64,000 bases of DNA, from contig NZ_CP135916.1 of NCBI RefSeq assembly GCF_032391395.1, positions 2,108,001-2,172,000 of the forward strand, in the 5' to 3' direction. The stretch's first letter is position 1; the number at the start of each line of letters is the position of its first letter. Positions 20,950 to 28,843 of the stretch are shown piece after piece. A program made the translations under genes and the position numbers. The notes under the pieces are model-generated. The model ran no database searches. It was not told where the DNA came from and saw only the letters and a program-made list of their open reading frames with translations. The stretch is from Sphingomonas sp. Y38-1Y (GTDB lineage: Bacteria > Pseudomonadota > Alphaproteobacteria > Sphingomonadales > Sphingomonadaceae).

Positions 20950-21073
20950 CCCTCCCCCGGCGGGGGAGGTGGCAGCCGCAGGCTGACGGAGGGGTCGTCG
21001 CCGCAAGGGTATCGCAAGCGGCTACACCCCTCCACCATGCTGCGCATGGTCCCCCACCCCTTGCAGGGGAGGA
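20950..21073. repeat. Sphingomonad-type composite palindromic repeat
   Basis: An intergenic element made of several hairpins: CCTCCCCCG/CGGGGGAGG at 20951-20969, an internal ACCATGCTGCGCATGGT hairpin, and a closing CCCC...GGGGAGG at the right end. The outer ends are inverted CCTCCCC motifs, and GGAGGGG / CCCCTCC pair internally. It fills almost the whole gap between sseA and the next gene and may terminate sseA transcription. No coding sequence is present. Confidence 0.75.
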
Positions 21074-21110
21074 ATTGTCCGGCTCGCGCCCTGCCGCTAC
21101 GGCGAGCCCC

Positions 21111-22310
21111 ATGACCGATCCCATCGACCCCGCCGCCCCGATCGCCGACGCCACCCGCGTGGTCCAGGGCGGGCGGCGGAGCGAGTGGACGGGGGGGATC
21201 GTCAATCCGCCGGTCTGGCGTGCATCGACGATCCTCTACGACAGCGTCGAGGATCTGCGCACCAACGCCCGCCGCGACACGCACCACCGCCTGTTCTATG
21301 GCCGGCGGGGCACGCCGACGCAGTGGAGCCTCGCCGACGCGCTGACCGAGCTGGAGCCGGGCGCAGAGGCGACGATGCTCTATCCCTCCGGCGTGGCGGC
21401 GATCGCGACCGCATTGCTGGCGGTGCTGTCGCCGGGCGACGAGCTGCTGGTGCCCGACAGCGCCTATGATCCGACGCGCTCGCTCGCCAGCGGGCTGCTG
21501 AAGCGGATGGGGATCACCACGCGCTTCTACGATCCGATGGTCGGCGCCGGCATCGCCGAGCTGATCGGCCCCGCCACCCGCGCGATCTTCATGGAGAGCC
21601 CCGGCAGCCTGACCTTCGAGGTTCAGGACGTGCCCGCGATCGTCGCCGCGGCGAAGGCGCGCGGGATCGTGACGTTGCTCGACAACACCTGGGCGACGCC
21701 GCTCCTGTTCCGCGCGATCGAGCGGGGCGTGGACTACACGATCCTTGCCTGCACCAAATACGTCGTCGGGCATTCGGACGTCATGCTCGGGTCGGTGACC
21801 GCGGGGCCGGGGCGGCTGGAGGCGCTGCGCACGGCCACCTATCAGCTCGGCCAGTGCGTCAGTCCCGACGACGCCTGGCTCGGCAGCCGTGGGCTGCGCA
21901 CGATGAAGCTTCGCATCGACGAGCAGGGGCGTTCGGCGCTCGCCATCGCCGAATGGTTGAAGGGTCGGCCGGAGGTTGCGCGCGTGCTTCATCCGGCGTT
22001 GCCGGACTGTCCGGGGCATGAGGTCTTCGCACGCGACTTTGCCGGCGCATCGGGGTTGTTCAGCGTGGTGCTGAAGGGCGGCGGCGATGCGGGCCGCATC
22101 GCGCTGATCGACGGCCTTCGTCACTTCGGCATCGGTTACAGCTGGGGTGGTTACGAGAGCCTGGTCATCCCGATCGACCCACAATTCTATCGAACCGCGA
22201 CGAAGTGGGACGCGGAGGGACCGATGATCCGGCTCCAGATCGGGCTGGAAGATACCGGCGACCTGATCGCGGACCTGGAGGCAGGACTGGCGCGATTTAG
22301 CGCGGCCTGA
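21111..22310 (+). CDS. metC: Cystathionine beta-lyase-like PLP enzyme
   Basis: Trans-sulfuration family enzyme of the Cys/Met metabolism PLP-dependent fold; the closest recognisable function is cleavage of cystathionine to homocysteine. Key blocks are TRVVQGGR, FYGRRGTPTQWSLADALTELE, the PLP-contacting LLDNTWATPLLF and the Schiff-base lysine in ILACTKYVVGHSDVMLG. The C-terminal SWGGYESLV-IP matches MetC more than MetB or MetZ. The ATG at 21111 gives 399 residues; a TTG at 21075 in frame lies inside the repeat and is less likely. Confidence 0.88.
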   Translation: MTDPIDPAAPIADATRVVQGGRRSEWTGGIVNPPVWRASTILYDSVEDLRTNARRDTHHRLFYGRRGTPTQWSLADALTELEPGAEATMLYPSGVAAIATALLAVLSPGDELLVPDSAYDPTRSLASGLLKRMGITTRFYDPMVGAGIAELIGPATRAIFMESPGSLTFEVQDVPAIVAAAKARGIVTLLDNTWATPLLFRAIERGVDYTILACTKYVVGHSDVMLGSVTAGPGRLEALRTATYQLGQCVSPDDAWLGSRGLRTMKLRIDEQGRSALAIAEWLKGRPEVARVLHPALPDCPGHEVFARDFAGASGLFSVVLKGGGDAGRIALIDGLRHFGIGYSWGGYESLVIPIDPQFYRTATKWDAEGPMIRLQIGLEDTGDLIADLEAGLARFSAA

Positions 22311-22338
22311 ACTCGGATCAAATCCGGAGTGCGGAGCT

Positions 22339-23202
22339 TCAGTTCGACTTGTCGATCCCCGTGATCCGCCTTGCCTTGGCGATCGCTCGGTAGGCCGTCG
22401 ATTTTGCCAGGTTCTGCGACGGATACCGCTTGGGCGCGGAGGGCGACAGGCCGACATCGCGCATCATCGCGTTGAGATTGTGCGCGTATTGCTCGCGATA
22501 GCTCCACTCCGACCGCCAGGTGATCGAGAAGGAGACCGATGTCGCCGGGCCATTTTGCACCCAGTGCGGCGCCTTGACGGGGACATAGATCGCCTCGCCC
22601 GGCGTGATCGTGATCGGCTGTCCGCGATCGGCGATCGCCTGATCGAAGGGCAGGTTGCGGTGGGCGCCGCGGTGGAACGCCTCGTGCGCCTGCGGCTTGA
22701 CGACGTCGTGATCGGCCGGATCGAAAACCGTCATCGTCTTCTGCCCGCGCAGTTGCAGCAGGATGTTGTGCTCGGGATCGAAGTGGAACGGCGTCACGGC
22801 ATTCGGCGAGGAGACGAAGATGAACGCCTCCCGCTTCAGCATCGGTCCCGTCGACGGCGCGGCGAGCGGCGCGATCTCGTCCAGCACCTCGTCCATCAGC
22901 GCCTTGTAGGCCGGATCCTGCTCGACGAACTTGAGTACCATCCACGACCCGTTCTCTTCGATGGACCGGATCGTGTCGGCGAAGGACAGGCCGTTGTCGC
23001 GGACGCTGTCGGGATCAACGCCGATCGGCAGGTTGGCGAGGTTCTGTTCGACATCGACCGGCCGCATCCGCTGGGCAAGGTCGACGAGCGACTCGAGCTC
23101 GAACAGCTTGTGGCCGACGAGTTGGTGGGTCAGCTTGCCCGGCTTCTCGGGATACAGCGTGTCGAAGGTCGCGCGCGCGCCGTCGTCAAAGATCTGCGTC
23201 AT
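22339..23202 (-). CDS. Cupin/JmjC-like putative oxygenase
   Basis: A 287-residue soluble protein of the cupin-like (JmjC-related) group. The metal-binding pattern HFDPEHN (His-x-Asp) is followed about 70 residues later by the distal His in VKAPHWVQNG, consistent with a Fe(II)/2-oxoglutarate hydroxylase fold. The start at 23202 lies 17 bases inside the end of the upstream acyltransferase gene, so the two are translationally coupled. Substrate is unknown; related proteins may hydroxylate peptides or small molecules. Confidence 0.78.
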   Translation of the reverse strand: MTQIFDDGARATFDTLYPEKPGKLTHQLVGHKLFELESLVDLAQRMRPVDVEQNLANLPIGVDPDSVRDNGLSFADTIRSIEENGSWMVLKFVEQDPAYKALMDEVLDEIAPLAAPSTGPMLKREAFIFVSSPNAVTPFHFDPEHNILLQLRGQKTMTVFDPADHDVVKPQAHEAFHRGAHRNLPFDQAIADRGQPITITPGEAIYVPVKAPHWVQNGPATSVSFSITWRSEWSYREQYAHNLNAMMRDVGLSPSAPKRYPSQNLAKSTAYRAIAKARRITGIDKSN

Positions 23203-24445
23203 CGTCGTTCGTCCGTGGTTGGGAAGAAGGGGGAGCGCGGCGCGCCTTGATCGCGGCCCAACCGCGCTCGACCGCGCGCGCGGCGGCAAAGGCGAGGCGC
23301 CCGCGCGCGCCACCCAGGGGGAGCGTCAGGCGGATGATGCCGCGCCGCTCGGCCCAAAGGCTGTCGATCATCGGATGGTTGGCGGCCGCGCAGCTGTCCA
23401 TCCAATCGATGCCGGGCGCATCCAGGATGTCGTAATTCTCGATCTGGATGAGCACGCCGGGCGAGAAGCGCGCATAATCCTCGTCATAGGCGATCTTGAA
23501 CGATGCGCTGCCCGGCGCGCAGAGGAAGTTGACGAGCATCGCGATCGTCCGCTCGCCGACGCTCATGCGCAAGAGTTCGAGTCGGCCGGCATCGTGCGCG
23601 CCCGCCAGCGCCTCCGCAAAGAAGCCGCGCTTGCCGTCGTCATTGCCGAGCGCGGATCCCTCGCGGCCCTTCCATCCCGATGCCTCGAGCGCGAGGAAGG
23701 CTGCGATCCACTCGGCGAGATCGTCACCCGCACCGAACCGCCGCGTCTCGACCAGCCCGAGCTCGGCGAGGCGATTGGCGAGCCGCTTCAGCTCCTTGCG
23801 CTTCTTCTTGCGGACGGTGGCTTCGTAATAGGCAGTCGGCGTCAGTGCGCTCTGCAGCAGCGCGCGTTCGTGGCGGAGGACGGTCGCGATCGAGCGAGCG
23901 GCGACGCCGATCAGTGCACGGTGAGCGGCGCCATCCTCGACGATCGAGGTGAGATGGAGGAGAGGCGGGATGCCCGGCGTGCGATCGAGCACCGCCAGTA
24001 TCTCGCGCCATGCTGCCGCCTCATCGCCCGCCCGGAGCAGCGGCATGCCGAGGAACGCGTTGGCGTGGACCCAGTTGGCGAGCGTGGGGACGGGAATACG
24101 GTAGTAGCGGCTTTCGCGCGCGATCGGCATCAGCCCGATCAGCCGGTCACCGCGGAACGCCGCCACTGCATGCACCGTCGCCGGATCGGCGAGGTGGCGG
24201 GCTGACGCCATCACGAACCAGCGCTCGGCAAAGGGGTTTGGTTCGGCGGCGTGGCGGACGCACTCGTCCCACGCTGCGCCATGAACCGCGTCGAGCTCGG
24301 CCAGCGTGAGCAGACGCGCGGAGGCCGGCGCGGAGGGCGCCAGCGGGACCGCGTCGCTGCCTTTGATCGCCTGATGGTACAGTGCCGCCTCCACGATGGC
24401 GGCAACGCTTAGCGACGAGCCGTTAACAAGCCGCTGCCATTTCAA
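23186..24445 (-). CDS. GNAT-fold acyltransferase of the BioF2/CelD type
   Basis: Putative acyltransferase with a tandem GNAT-like fold as in CelD/FemAB-related proteins of polysaccharide loci. Visible features are an N-terminal half with ADPATVHAVAAFRGDRLIGLMPI, a basic KKKRKELKRLANRLAELG helix, and a C-terminal GNAT half with ASFKIAYDEDYARFSPGVLI. No signal peptide or membrane segment is present. The first in-frame start is a TTG at 24445 without a clear ribosome site; a GTG at 24394 is the alternative. It overlaps the cupin-like gene by 17 bases, pointing to one pathway. Confidence 0.75.
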   Translation of the reverse strand: MKWQRLVNGSSLSVAAIVEAALYHQAIKGSDAVPLAPSAPASARLLTLAELDAVHGAAWDECVRHAAEPNPFAERWFVMASARHLADPATVHAVAAFRGDRLIGLMPIARESRYYRIPVPTLANWVHANAFLGMPLLRAGDEAAAWREILAVLDRTPGIPPLLHLTSIVEDGAAHRALIGVAARSIATVLRHERALLQSALTPTAYYEATVRKKKRKELKRLANRLAELGLVETRRFGAGDDLAEWIAAFLALEASGWKGREGSALGNDDGKRGFFAEALAGAHDAGRLELLRMSVGERTIAMLVNFLCAPGSASFKIAYDEDYARFSPGVLIQIENYDILDAPGIDWMDSCAAANHPMIDSLWAERRGIIRLTLPLGGARGRLAFAAARAVERGWAAIKARRAPPSSQPRTNDDDADL

Positions 24446-24480
24446 CAGAAACGGCGCCGGATCCCCCGAACCGGCGCCGC
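24443..24480 (-). terminator. Intrinsic terminator of ctrA
   Basis: Read on the minus strand, a 9-base perfect stem (CGGCGCCGG / CCGGCGCCG) with a 10-base loop is followed by TTTCTGTT. It lies 40 bases after the ctrA stop. It also overlaps the presumed start region of the acyltransferase, which would therefore need its own promoter or read-through. Confidence 0.75.
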
Positions 24481-24519
24481 TCCCATGTTCCCCCGCTCAG
24501 GGGAAGCGAAGTCGTGAAA

Positions 24520-25221
24520 TCAGGCGACCTGCGCCTCGCGCGCTTCCTCCGGATCGCGCAGCACATAGCCGCGACCCCAGACGGTCTCGATATAGTTGTC
24601 GCCCTCGGTCGCCATCGACAGCTTCTTGCGAAGCTTGCAGATGAAGACGTCGATGATCTTGAGCTCGGGCTCGTCCATTCCGCCATAAAGGTGGTTCAGG
24701 AACATTTCCTTGGTCAGCGTCGTGCCCTTGCGGAGCGAGAGCAGCTCCAGCATCGCATATTCCTTGCCGGTCAGGTGCACGCGGGCGCCATCGACCTCGA
24801 CCGTCTTGGCATCCAGGTTGACCGCCAGCTTGCCGGTCTTGATGACCGACTGCGAATGCCCCTTGGAGCGGCGGACCACGGCGTGGATGCGCGCGATCAG
24901 TTCCTCGCGGTGGAAGGGCTTGGTGACGTAATCGTCGGCGCCGAAGCCGAAGCTGCGCACCTTCGAATCCATTTCGGCAACGCCCGACAGGATCAACACC
25001 GGCGTCTGCACCCGGGCGACGCGCAGCTTCTTGAGCACGTCGTACCCGTGCATGTCGGGCAGGTTCAGGTCGAGCAGGATGATGTCGTAGTCATAGAGCT
25101 TGCCAAGGTCCAAACCCTCTTCGCCCAGGTCGGTCGAATAGACGTTGAAACCCTCGGTCCCGAGCATCAGCTCGATCGCCTTGGCAGTGGTAGGCTCGTC
25201 CTCGATCAGCAGTACGCGCAT
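24520..25221 (-). CDS. ctrA: Cell-cycle master response regulator CtrA
   Basis: OmpR-family DNA-binding response regulator that controls cell cycle, motility and related genes across alphaproteobacteria. The receiver domain (1-120) has the acidic pair Glu7-Asp8, phospho-acceptor Asp51 in LLDLNLPD and Lys in VTKPF. The winged-helix domain carries the hallmark [20 protein letters not shown] and [20 protein letters not shown], nearly invariant in CtrA. Length 233 is typical. The upstream gap (25222-25333) is AT-rich. The C-terminus ends AREAQVA rather than the AA degradation tag of Caulobacter CtrA. Confidence 0.97.
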   Translation of the reverse strand: MRVLLIEDEPTTAKAIELMLGTEGFNVYSTDLGEEGLDLGKLYDYDIILLDLNLPDMHGYDVLKKLRVARVQTPVLILSGVAEMDSKVRSFGFGADDYVTKPFHREELIARIHAVVRRSKGHSQSVIKTGKLAVNLDAKTVEVDGARVHLTGKEYAMLELLSLRKGTTLTKEMFLNHLYGGMDEPELKIIDVFICKLRKKLSMATEGDNYIETVWGRGYVLRDPEEAREAQVA

Positions 25222-25322
25222 CGGCCGGATCCCCTGTCCTCTGACGAGATGCTCTCTGCCCCCTTTGGCACGGCCGCTCGTTGGACTGTTCCATTAACCT
25301 AAACAGCTCTGAAGCCAAAAGG

Positions 25323-25337
25323 TTAATTTCTCGCTAA
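25323..25337. promoter_or_regulatory. Possible CtrA box upstream of ctrA
   Basis: TTAA, seven bases, then CTAA, one mismatch from the TTAA-N7-TTAA binding consensus of CtrA. It stands about 100 bases before the ctrA start and overlaps the end of the LysR gene. Two further TTAA motifs in the same gap (25294 and the opposite strand of 25320) make autoregulation plausible. A single GANTC site is at 25353. Confidence 0.35.
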
Positions 25338-26272
25338 GGCGCGGTAATCCTCGAGTCGGCGTGCTTACCTTCTCGTTCGCAAATGTTACGGAAGCGTTCG
25401 GTAAACCAGGCGATCAGCAATTCCACGCGTGCCGGACGGCGCGGGCTGGGCGGGGTGAGCAGATGGAGCGCGACCGGCGGCGCGCGCCATCCGGGCAGGA
25501 TCGCGACCAGGTCGCCGGTGGCAAGCTCGCGATCGACGATGAAGTCGGGCAGGCGGGCGATGCCGATGCCGGCGAGCAGGGCGGGGATCATCGCCTCGCC
25601 ATTGTTGGTGGCGATCGGGCCCGTCGCTCGGACAGCCGCGACTTCGCCGCCCGGACCCTGGAACAGCCAGGTCGGGTTGGCGATGTTGGTGTACCCGAAG
25701 CAAGGATGCTCGGCGAGCTGCGCCGGATGCGTCGGCGTGCCCGCGCGGGCGAGATAGGCGGGGCTGGCAACGACGTGCGAGCTGACCGCCGACAGCCGCC
25801 GTGCCCGAAGCGAGCTGTCGGGCAGGTCGGCAATGCGCAGCGCAATGTCGATCCCCTCGGCGACGATGTCGACCCGCGCGTCCGACAACGCGAGTTCGAT
25901 CTCGATCCCGGGATGCTCGGACATGAAGTCGGCGAGCGCGGGCGCGACGTGACGGACGCCGAACGTCATCGGCGCGGCGACGCGGACCAGGCCGGTCGGC
26001 GCCTGCGCGCTCTCCAGCGCCTGCTCCTCCGCCGCCTGTCCCTCGGCCAGGATGCGCTGCGCATGTTCGGCGAGCGACCGGCCGCTGTCGGTCAGCGTCA
26101 GCCGACGCGAGGTGCGGTGGAACAGCGCGGTGCCCAGCCGCGCCTCCAGCCGGCTGATCGCCTTCGACACGGTGGCCTTGCTGAGGCCGAGCGACTGGGC
26201 GGCGCCGCTGAAGCTGCGATGATCGACCACGCAGGCGAAGATCGCCCAGGCCTCGAAATCGGGCAGCGCCAT
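25334..26272 (-). CDS. LysR-family transcriptional regulator
   Basis: DNA-binding regulator of 312 residues. The N-terminal winged helix-turn-helix shows FACVVDHRSFSGAAQSLGLS and KATVSKAISRLEARLGTALF. The C-terminal effector-binding domain runs from about residue 90 with VRVAAPMTFGVRHVAPALADF and matches the CrgA/PecT-like subgroup. The ATG at 26272 gives the canonical LysR N-terminus. It starts 7 bases after the stop of the pseudouridine synthase gene, so they may be cotranscribed. Target genes are unknown; the usual divergent partner is absent. Confidence 0.92.
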   Translation of the reverse strand: MALPDFEAWAIFACVVDHRSFSGAAQSLGLSKATVSKAISRLEARLGTALFHRTSRRLTLTDSGRSLAEHAQRILAEGQAAEEQALESAQAPTGLVRVAAPMTFGVRHVAPALADFMSEHPGIEIELALSDARVDIVAEGIDIALRIADLPDSSLRARRLSAVSSHVVASPAYLARAGTPTHPAQLAEHPCFGYTNIANPTWLFQGPGGEVAAVRATGPIATNNGEAMIPALLAGIGIARLPDFIVDRELATGDLVAILPGWRAPPVALHLLTPPSPRRPARVELLIAWFTERFRNICEREGKHADSRITAP

Positions 26273-26279
26273 GGCGCGC

Positions 26280-26945
26280 CTAGCCTTCGCCGAAGCCCGC
26301 GGCGGCGAAGCGCTCGGGCAGCGGCGCCTCCGCCTCGATCGGCGCCTTGCCGTCGCGAGGAAGCGACAGGCGATGCGCGTGGAGCAGCATCCCGCCCCGC
26401 TCGCCGCGGCCATAATGCGGGTCGCCGACGATCGGAAGGCCGATGCCGTTTGCGGCGTGGACGCGGATCTGGTGCGTGCGTCCCGTCTCCGGCACGAAGG
26501 CGACGAGCGCGCGGCCGGTTTCCACTCGCAGCACTTCGTAATGCGTGACCGCCCGCTTGCCGCGCGGATCGGGGACCATGCGCCAGCCTGTCTCCGCGGT
26601 CGACACCTTGGCGAGCGGCAGGTCGACCGTACCTTTCGCTTCCGCCGGAACGCCCGAAAGCACGGCCAGATAGCGCTTGCCGACCAGCCCGCCCTCGAAT
26701 GCTTGCTGGAACCGCTTGTGCGCCTTGGGGTTGCGCGACAGGAGCAGGCAGCCGCTGGTGTCGCGGTCGAGCCGATGGACGGGAAGGGGCGCACGCTTGA
26801 AGCCGAAGGTCAGCGTATCCAGCATCGATTCGACGCTCGGTGAGCGGTCGCGCGGTTCGTCGACGGGCAGCCCCGCGGGCTTGTCGAGGATCAGCGCCTC
26901 GCCATCGATGAACAGTACGCGGTCGGCAAGATCGGGGAGGGCCAT
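26280..26945 (-). CDS. RluA-family pseudouridine synthase
   Basis: Converts specific uridines of rRNA or tRNA to pseudouridine. The catalytic motif HRLDRDTSG (Asp nucleophile) is present with LILDKPAGLPV and GRTHQIRVHAANGIGLPIVG. At 221 residues it lacks the N-terminal S4 domain, like RluA/TruC-sized members, so the exact RNA site cannot be named. Its ATG (26945-26943) overlaps the ATG of the divergent lipoprotein gene within the tetramer CATG. Confidence 0.92.
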   Translation of the reverse strand: MALPDLADRVLFIDGEALILDKPAGLPVDEPRDRSPSVESMLDTLTFGFKRAPLPVHRLDRDTSGCLLLSRNPKAHKRFQQAFEGGLVGKRYLAVLSGVPAEAKGTVDLPLAKVSTAETGWRMVPDPRGKRAVTHYEVLRVETGRALVAFVPETGRTHQIRVHAANGIGLPIVGDPHYGRGERGGMLLHAHRLSLPRDGKAPIEAEAPLPERFAAAGFGEG

Positions 26946-27735
26946 GCGACGTCGCCTAGCATGCGCATGGGCGCTGGGGGAGGGGGCGCTGCTCGCGCTC
27001 GCCGGATGTGCCGCGCCGCCGGCGCCGGTGACGATAGCGAACCCGGCCCCTGCACCCTACACCCCGCTTCCTGCGGCACCGCCCCCGGTTCTCGTCGCCG
27101 CAGCACGGCCGCCGATGGCGCTGTGCGGGCGAGGGACGGTGGCGCCAGGGCCCGATGGCCGGTTGCTCAATCACTTCCCCTATCCCGAAATGCCGTCCAG
27201 CGCGCTGGTGCCCGCCCCTGCGTCGCTCGGCGACAATGGTTGCCGCGTGAACCCGGCGATGCTGCCCGACCTCCAGCGCCTGATCGCCGCCGCCGACGCG
27301 GATCCGCGCGTCGCGGGCAAGCTGCGCGCGGTGTCGTGCCAGCGAAGCGTCGCGTTCCAGGCGCAGACCTTTTGCGCGGGCATCCTGTCGGGGCGCACGC
27401 AGGGGTTCACCGACCGCGCCTGGGCCTCTGCACCGCCGGGGCATAGCGAGCATGCGACCGGCTATGTCATCGATTTCGGGACGCGCGATCGCGGCGGCTG
27501 TCCCGATGCGGATGCGTGCTTCGCCGCGACCGACATGGGCAAGTGGCTGCTCGCCAACGCCGCGCGCTATGGATTCGAGCTCAGCTTCCCCGCGGGCAAC
27601 AGGCAGCAGGTGAAGTGGGAGCCGTGGCACTGGCGCTGGGTGGGGACGAACGCGGCAATGCCGAGTGCGGAGGCGGCGCGGCGGACCTTCCGGTTGGCGC
27701 GGGCGAAGTTTCCGGCCAATCCGGGGGTCGACTGA
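26944..27735 (+). CDS. VanY-type D-alanyl-D-alanine carboxypeptidase lipoprotein
   Basis: Probable periplasmic peptidoglycan carboxypeptidase of the M15B/VanY group. A lipobox-like L-A-G-C at about residues 18-21 suggests a lipoprotein, followed by a Pro/Ala-rich linker to about residue 55. The catalytic zinc domain shows SEHATGYVIDFG (His and Asp ligands) and EPWHWRWVG (Glu and His). Length is 263 residues. Its start codon overlaps that of the divergent pseudouridine synthase. The linker and lipid anchor would hold it at the outer membrane. Confidence 0.85.
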   Translation: MRRRLACAWALGEGALLALAGCAAPPAPVTIANPAPAPYTPLPAAPPPVLVAAARPPMALCGRGTVAPGPDGRLLNHFPYPEMPSSALVPAPASLGDNGCRVNPAMLPDLQRLIAAADADPRVAGKLRAVSCQRSVAFQAQTFCAGILSGRTQGFTDRAWASAPPGHSEHATGYVIDFGTRDRGGCPDADACFAATDMGKWLLANAARYGFELSFPAGNRQQVKWEPWHWRWVGTNAAMPSAEAARRTFRLARAKFPANPGVD

Positions 27736-27778
27736 CTGGAGCGGTTGCTCCGATTGGCGCCGTCGTTTAGGGAGCGCG

Positions 27779-27900
27779 CAACCCTTGGGGAGTAGTTACC
27801 CGCATGCAAGCGGGGCTGTCGTCAACAAGCTCGGTCCTGCGGATCGTGGCGGCAGCAGCGGCGAAAGGCCGCCCGACGAGACCAGCGGCAGCACCGGGCC
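27779..27900 (+). ncRNA. yybP-ykoY manganese riboswitch
   Basis: The conserved core elements of the family are present in order: GGGGAGTAG at 27787-27795, GTCGTCAACAAGC near 27828, and GACGAGACC at 27875-27883. It lies directly upstream of mntP, the classical manganese exporter target. In this family Mn2+ binding between the two conserved loops turns expression on. Downstream GC-rich segments (GGCAGC...GCTGCC, 27886-27927) can form the expression platform before the AGGA ribosome site at 27943. Confidence 0.92.
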
Positions 27901-27954
27901 ACGATGGGCCAGGGTCGGTGGCTGCCGTTCGATCTCGGCCCCAGGATTTGCGAC

Positions 27955-28527
27955 ATGCCCGGTATCCTCACGCTCGGCGCGCTCGGCGCCAGCCTTTCGG
28001 TCGACGCCTTTGCGGCGGCCCTCGGCAAGGGGGCGCAGGCTCCGCGAACGCGGTGGCGCGACGCGCTGCGCGTCGGCGCGGTGTTCGGCTTCTTCGAGGC
28101 GCTGACCCCGGCGGCGGGCTGGCTGCTCGGCTATCTGGTCAACGACTGGATCGCGGACTGGGATCACTGGGTCTCGTTCGTGCTGCTCGCGGTGATCGGC
28201 GGGCACATGATCGTCCAGAGTGTCCGCGGCAATGCGGAGATCGAGGCGCCCGCCCCGAGCGAGACCAACTATTTCCGACTGATGCTCACCGCACTCGCCA
28301 CCAGCATCGATGCGGCGGCGGTGGGCGTCACGCTGGCGCTGATGGACGTCAACATTGCGGTCGCCTGCATCGTCATCGGCGGCGTCACCTGCCTCGTCGC
28401 AACGGGCGGCGTGATGCTCGGCAAGCGGGTGGGGCCGTATCTGGGCAATTACGCCGGGATCGTCGGCGGCGTCGTGCTGGCGGGGATCGGCACCGCGATC
28501 CTCCTCCAGCACACCGGCATCATCTAA
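27955..28527 (+). CDS. mntP: Manganese efflux pump MntP
   Basis: Inner-membrane exporter that removes excess Mn2+. Six hydrophobic segments are visible, and the two conserved acidic transport motifs occur as SLSVDAFAAALGKG near the N-terminus and ATSIDAAAVGVTLALMD in the middle. The start at 27955 has AGGA 8 bases upstream and aligns with the E. coli start; an upstream in-frame ATG at 27904 falls within the riboswitch platform and is rejected. Length 190 residues is typical. Control by the preceding manganese riboswitch is expected. Confidence 0.95.
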   Translation: MPGILTLGALGASLSVDAFAAALGKGAQAPRTRWRDALRVGAVFGFFEALTPAAGWLLGYLVNDWIADWDHWVSFVLLAVIGGHMIVQSVRGNAEIEAPAPSETNYFRLMLTALATSIDAAAVGVTLALMDVNIAVACIVIGGVTCLVATGGVMLGKRVGPYLGNYAGIVGGVVLAGIGTAILLQHTGII

Positions 28528-28531
28528 CGCA

Positions 28532-28843
28532 TCAGCCGCAGGTCAGGCGAGCGATCTTTCCGTCCGCGCCGCGCTCGACGTTCAGCCGGTCGGGGCGGAA
28601 ATCCTGCGTCACCGCGTCGCCCGTGTTGTAGCTGCGCACGGTGCGCGCACCTGAGGTCGACCGCGCGCGCTCGATCGTGGCGGCGTCGGCGGTCTGGCCG
28701 ACCAGCGACTGGACGGCGGTCGCGTCGCACTGCGCACCCGTCGTCGGATCGGTCGCGACCGGGCTCTCGGCCGCGGGCGGCGTGTCCGTCGTCGGCGTGC
28801 AGGCGGCACAGGCGATCAGGGCGATCGGGGCCAGTCGGATCAT
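28532..28843 (-). CDS. I78-family peptidase inhibitor lipoprotein
   Basis: Small secreted protein of 103 residues. A short signal peptide with Cys at residues 12 and 15 (ACAACTPT) suggests a lipoprotein. The rest, from CDATAVQSLVGQTAD to RLNVERGADGKIARLTCG, matches the I78 potato-inhibitor-like fold, including two framing cysteines. Its ATG overlaps the rnd stop (ATGA), and GAGGAGGAAG, which is also the coding sequence of the acidic rnd tail, serves as ribosome site. It could protect the periplasm from serine proteases. Confidence 0.8.
   Translation of the reverse strand: MIRLAPIALIACAACTPTTDTPPAAESPVATDPTTGAQCDATAVQSLVGQTADAATIERARSTSGARTVRSYNTGDAVTQDFRPDRLNVERGADGKIARLTCG

Noticed and set aside
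27904..27954. Upstream ATG of mntP
   Set aside because: It falls inside the riboswitch expression platform, and MntP homologues begin at the residue encoded from 27955.
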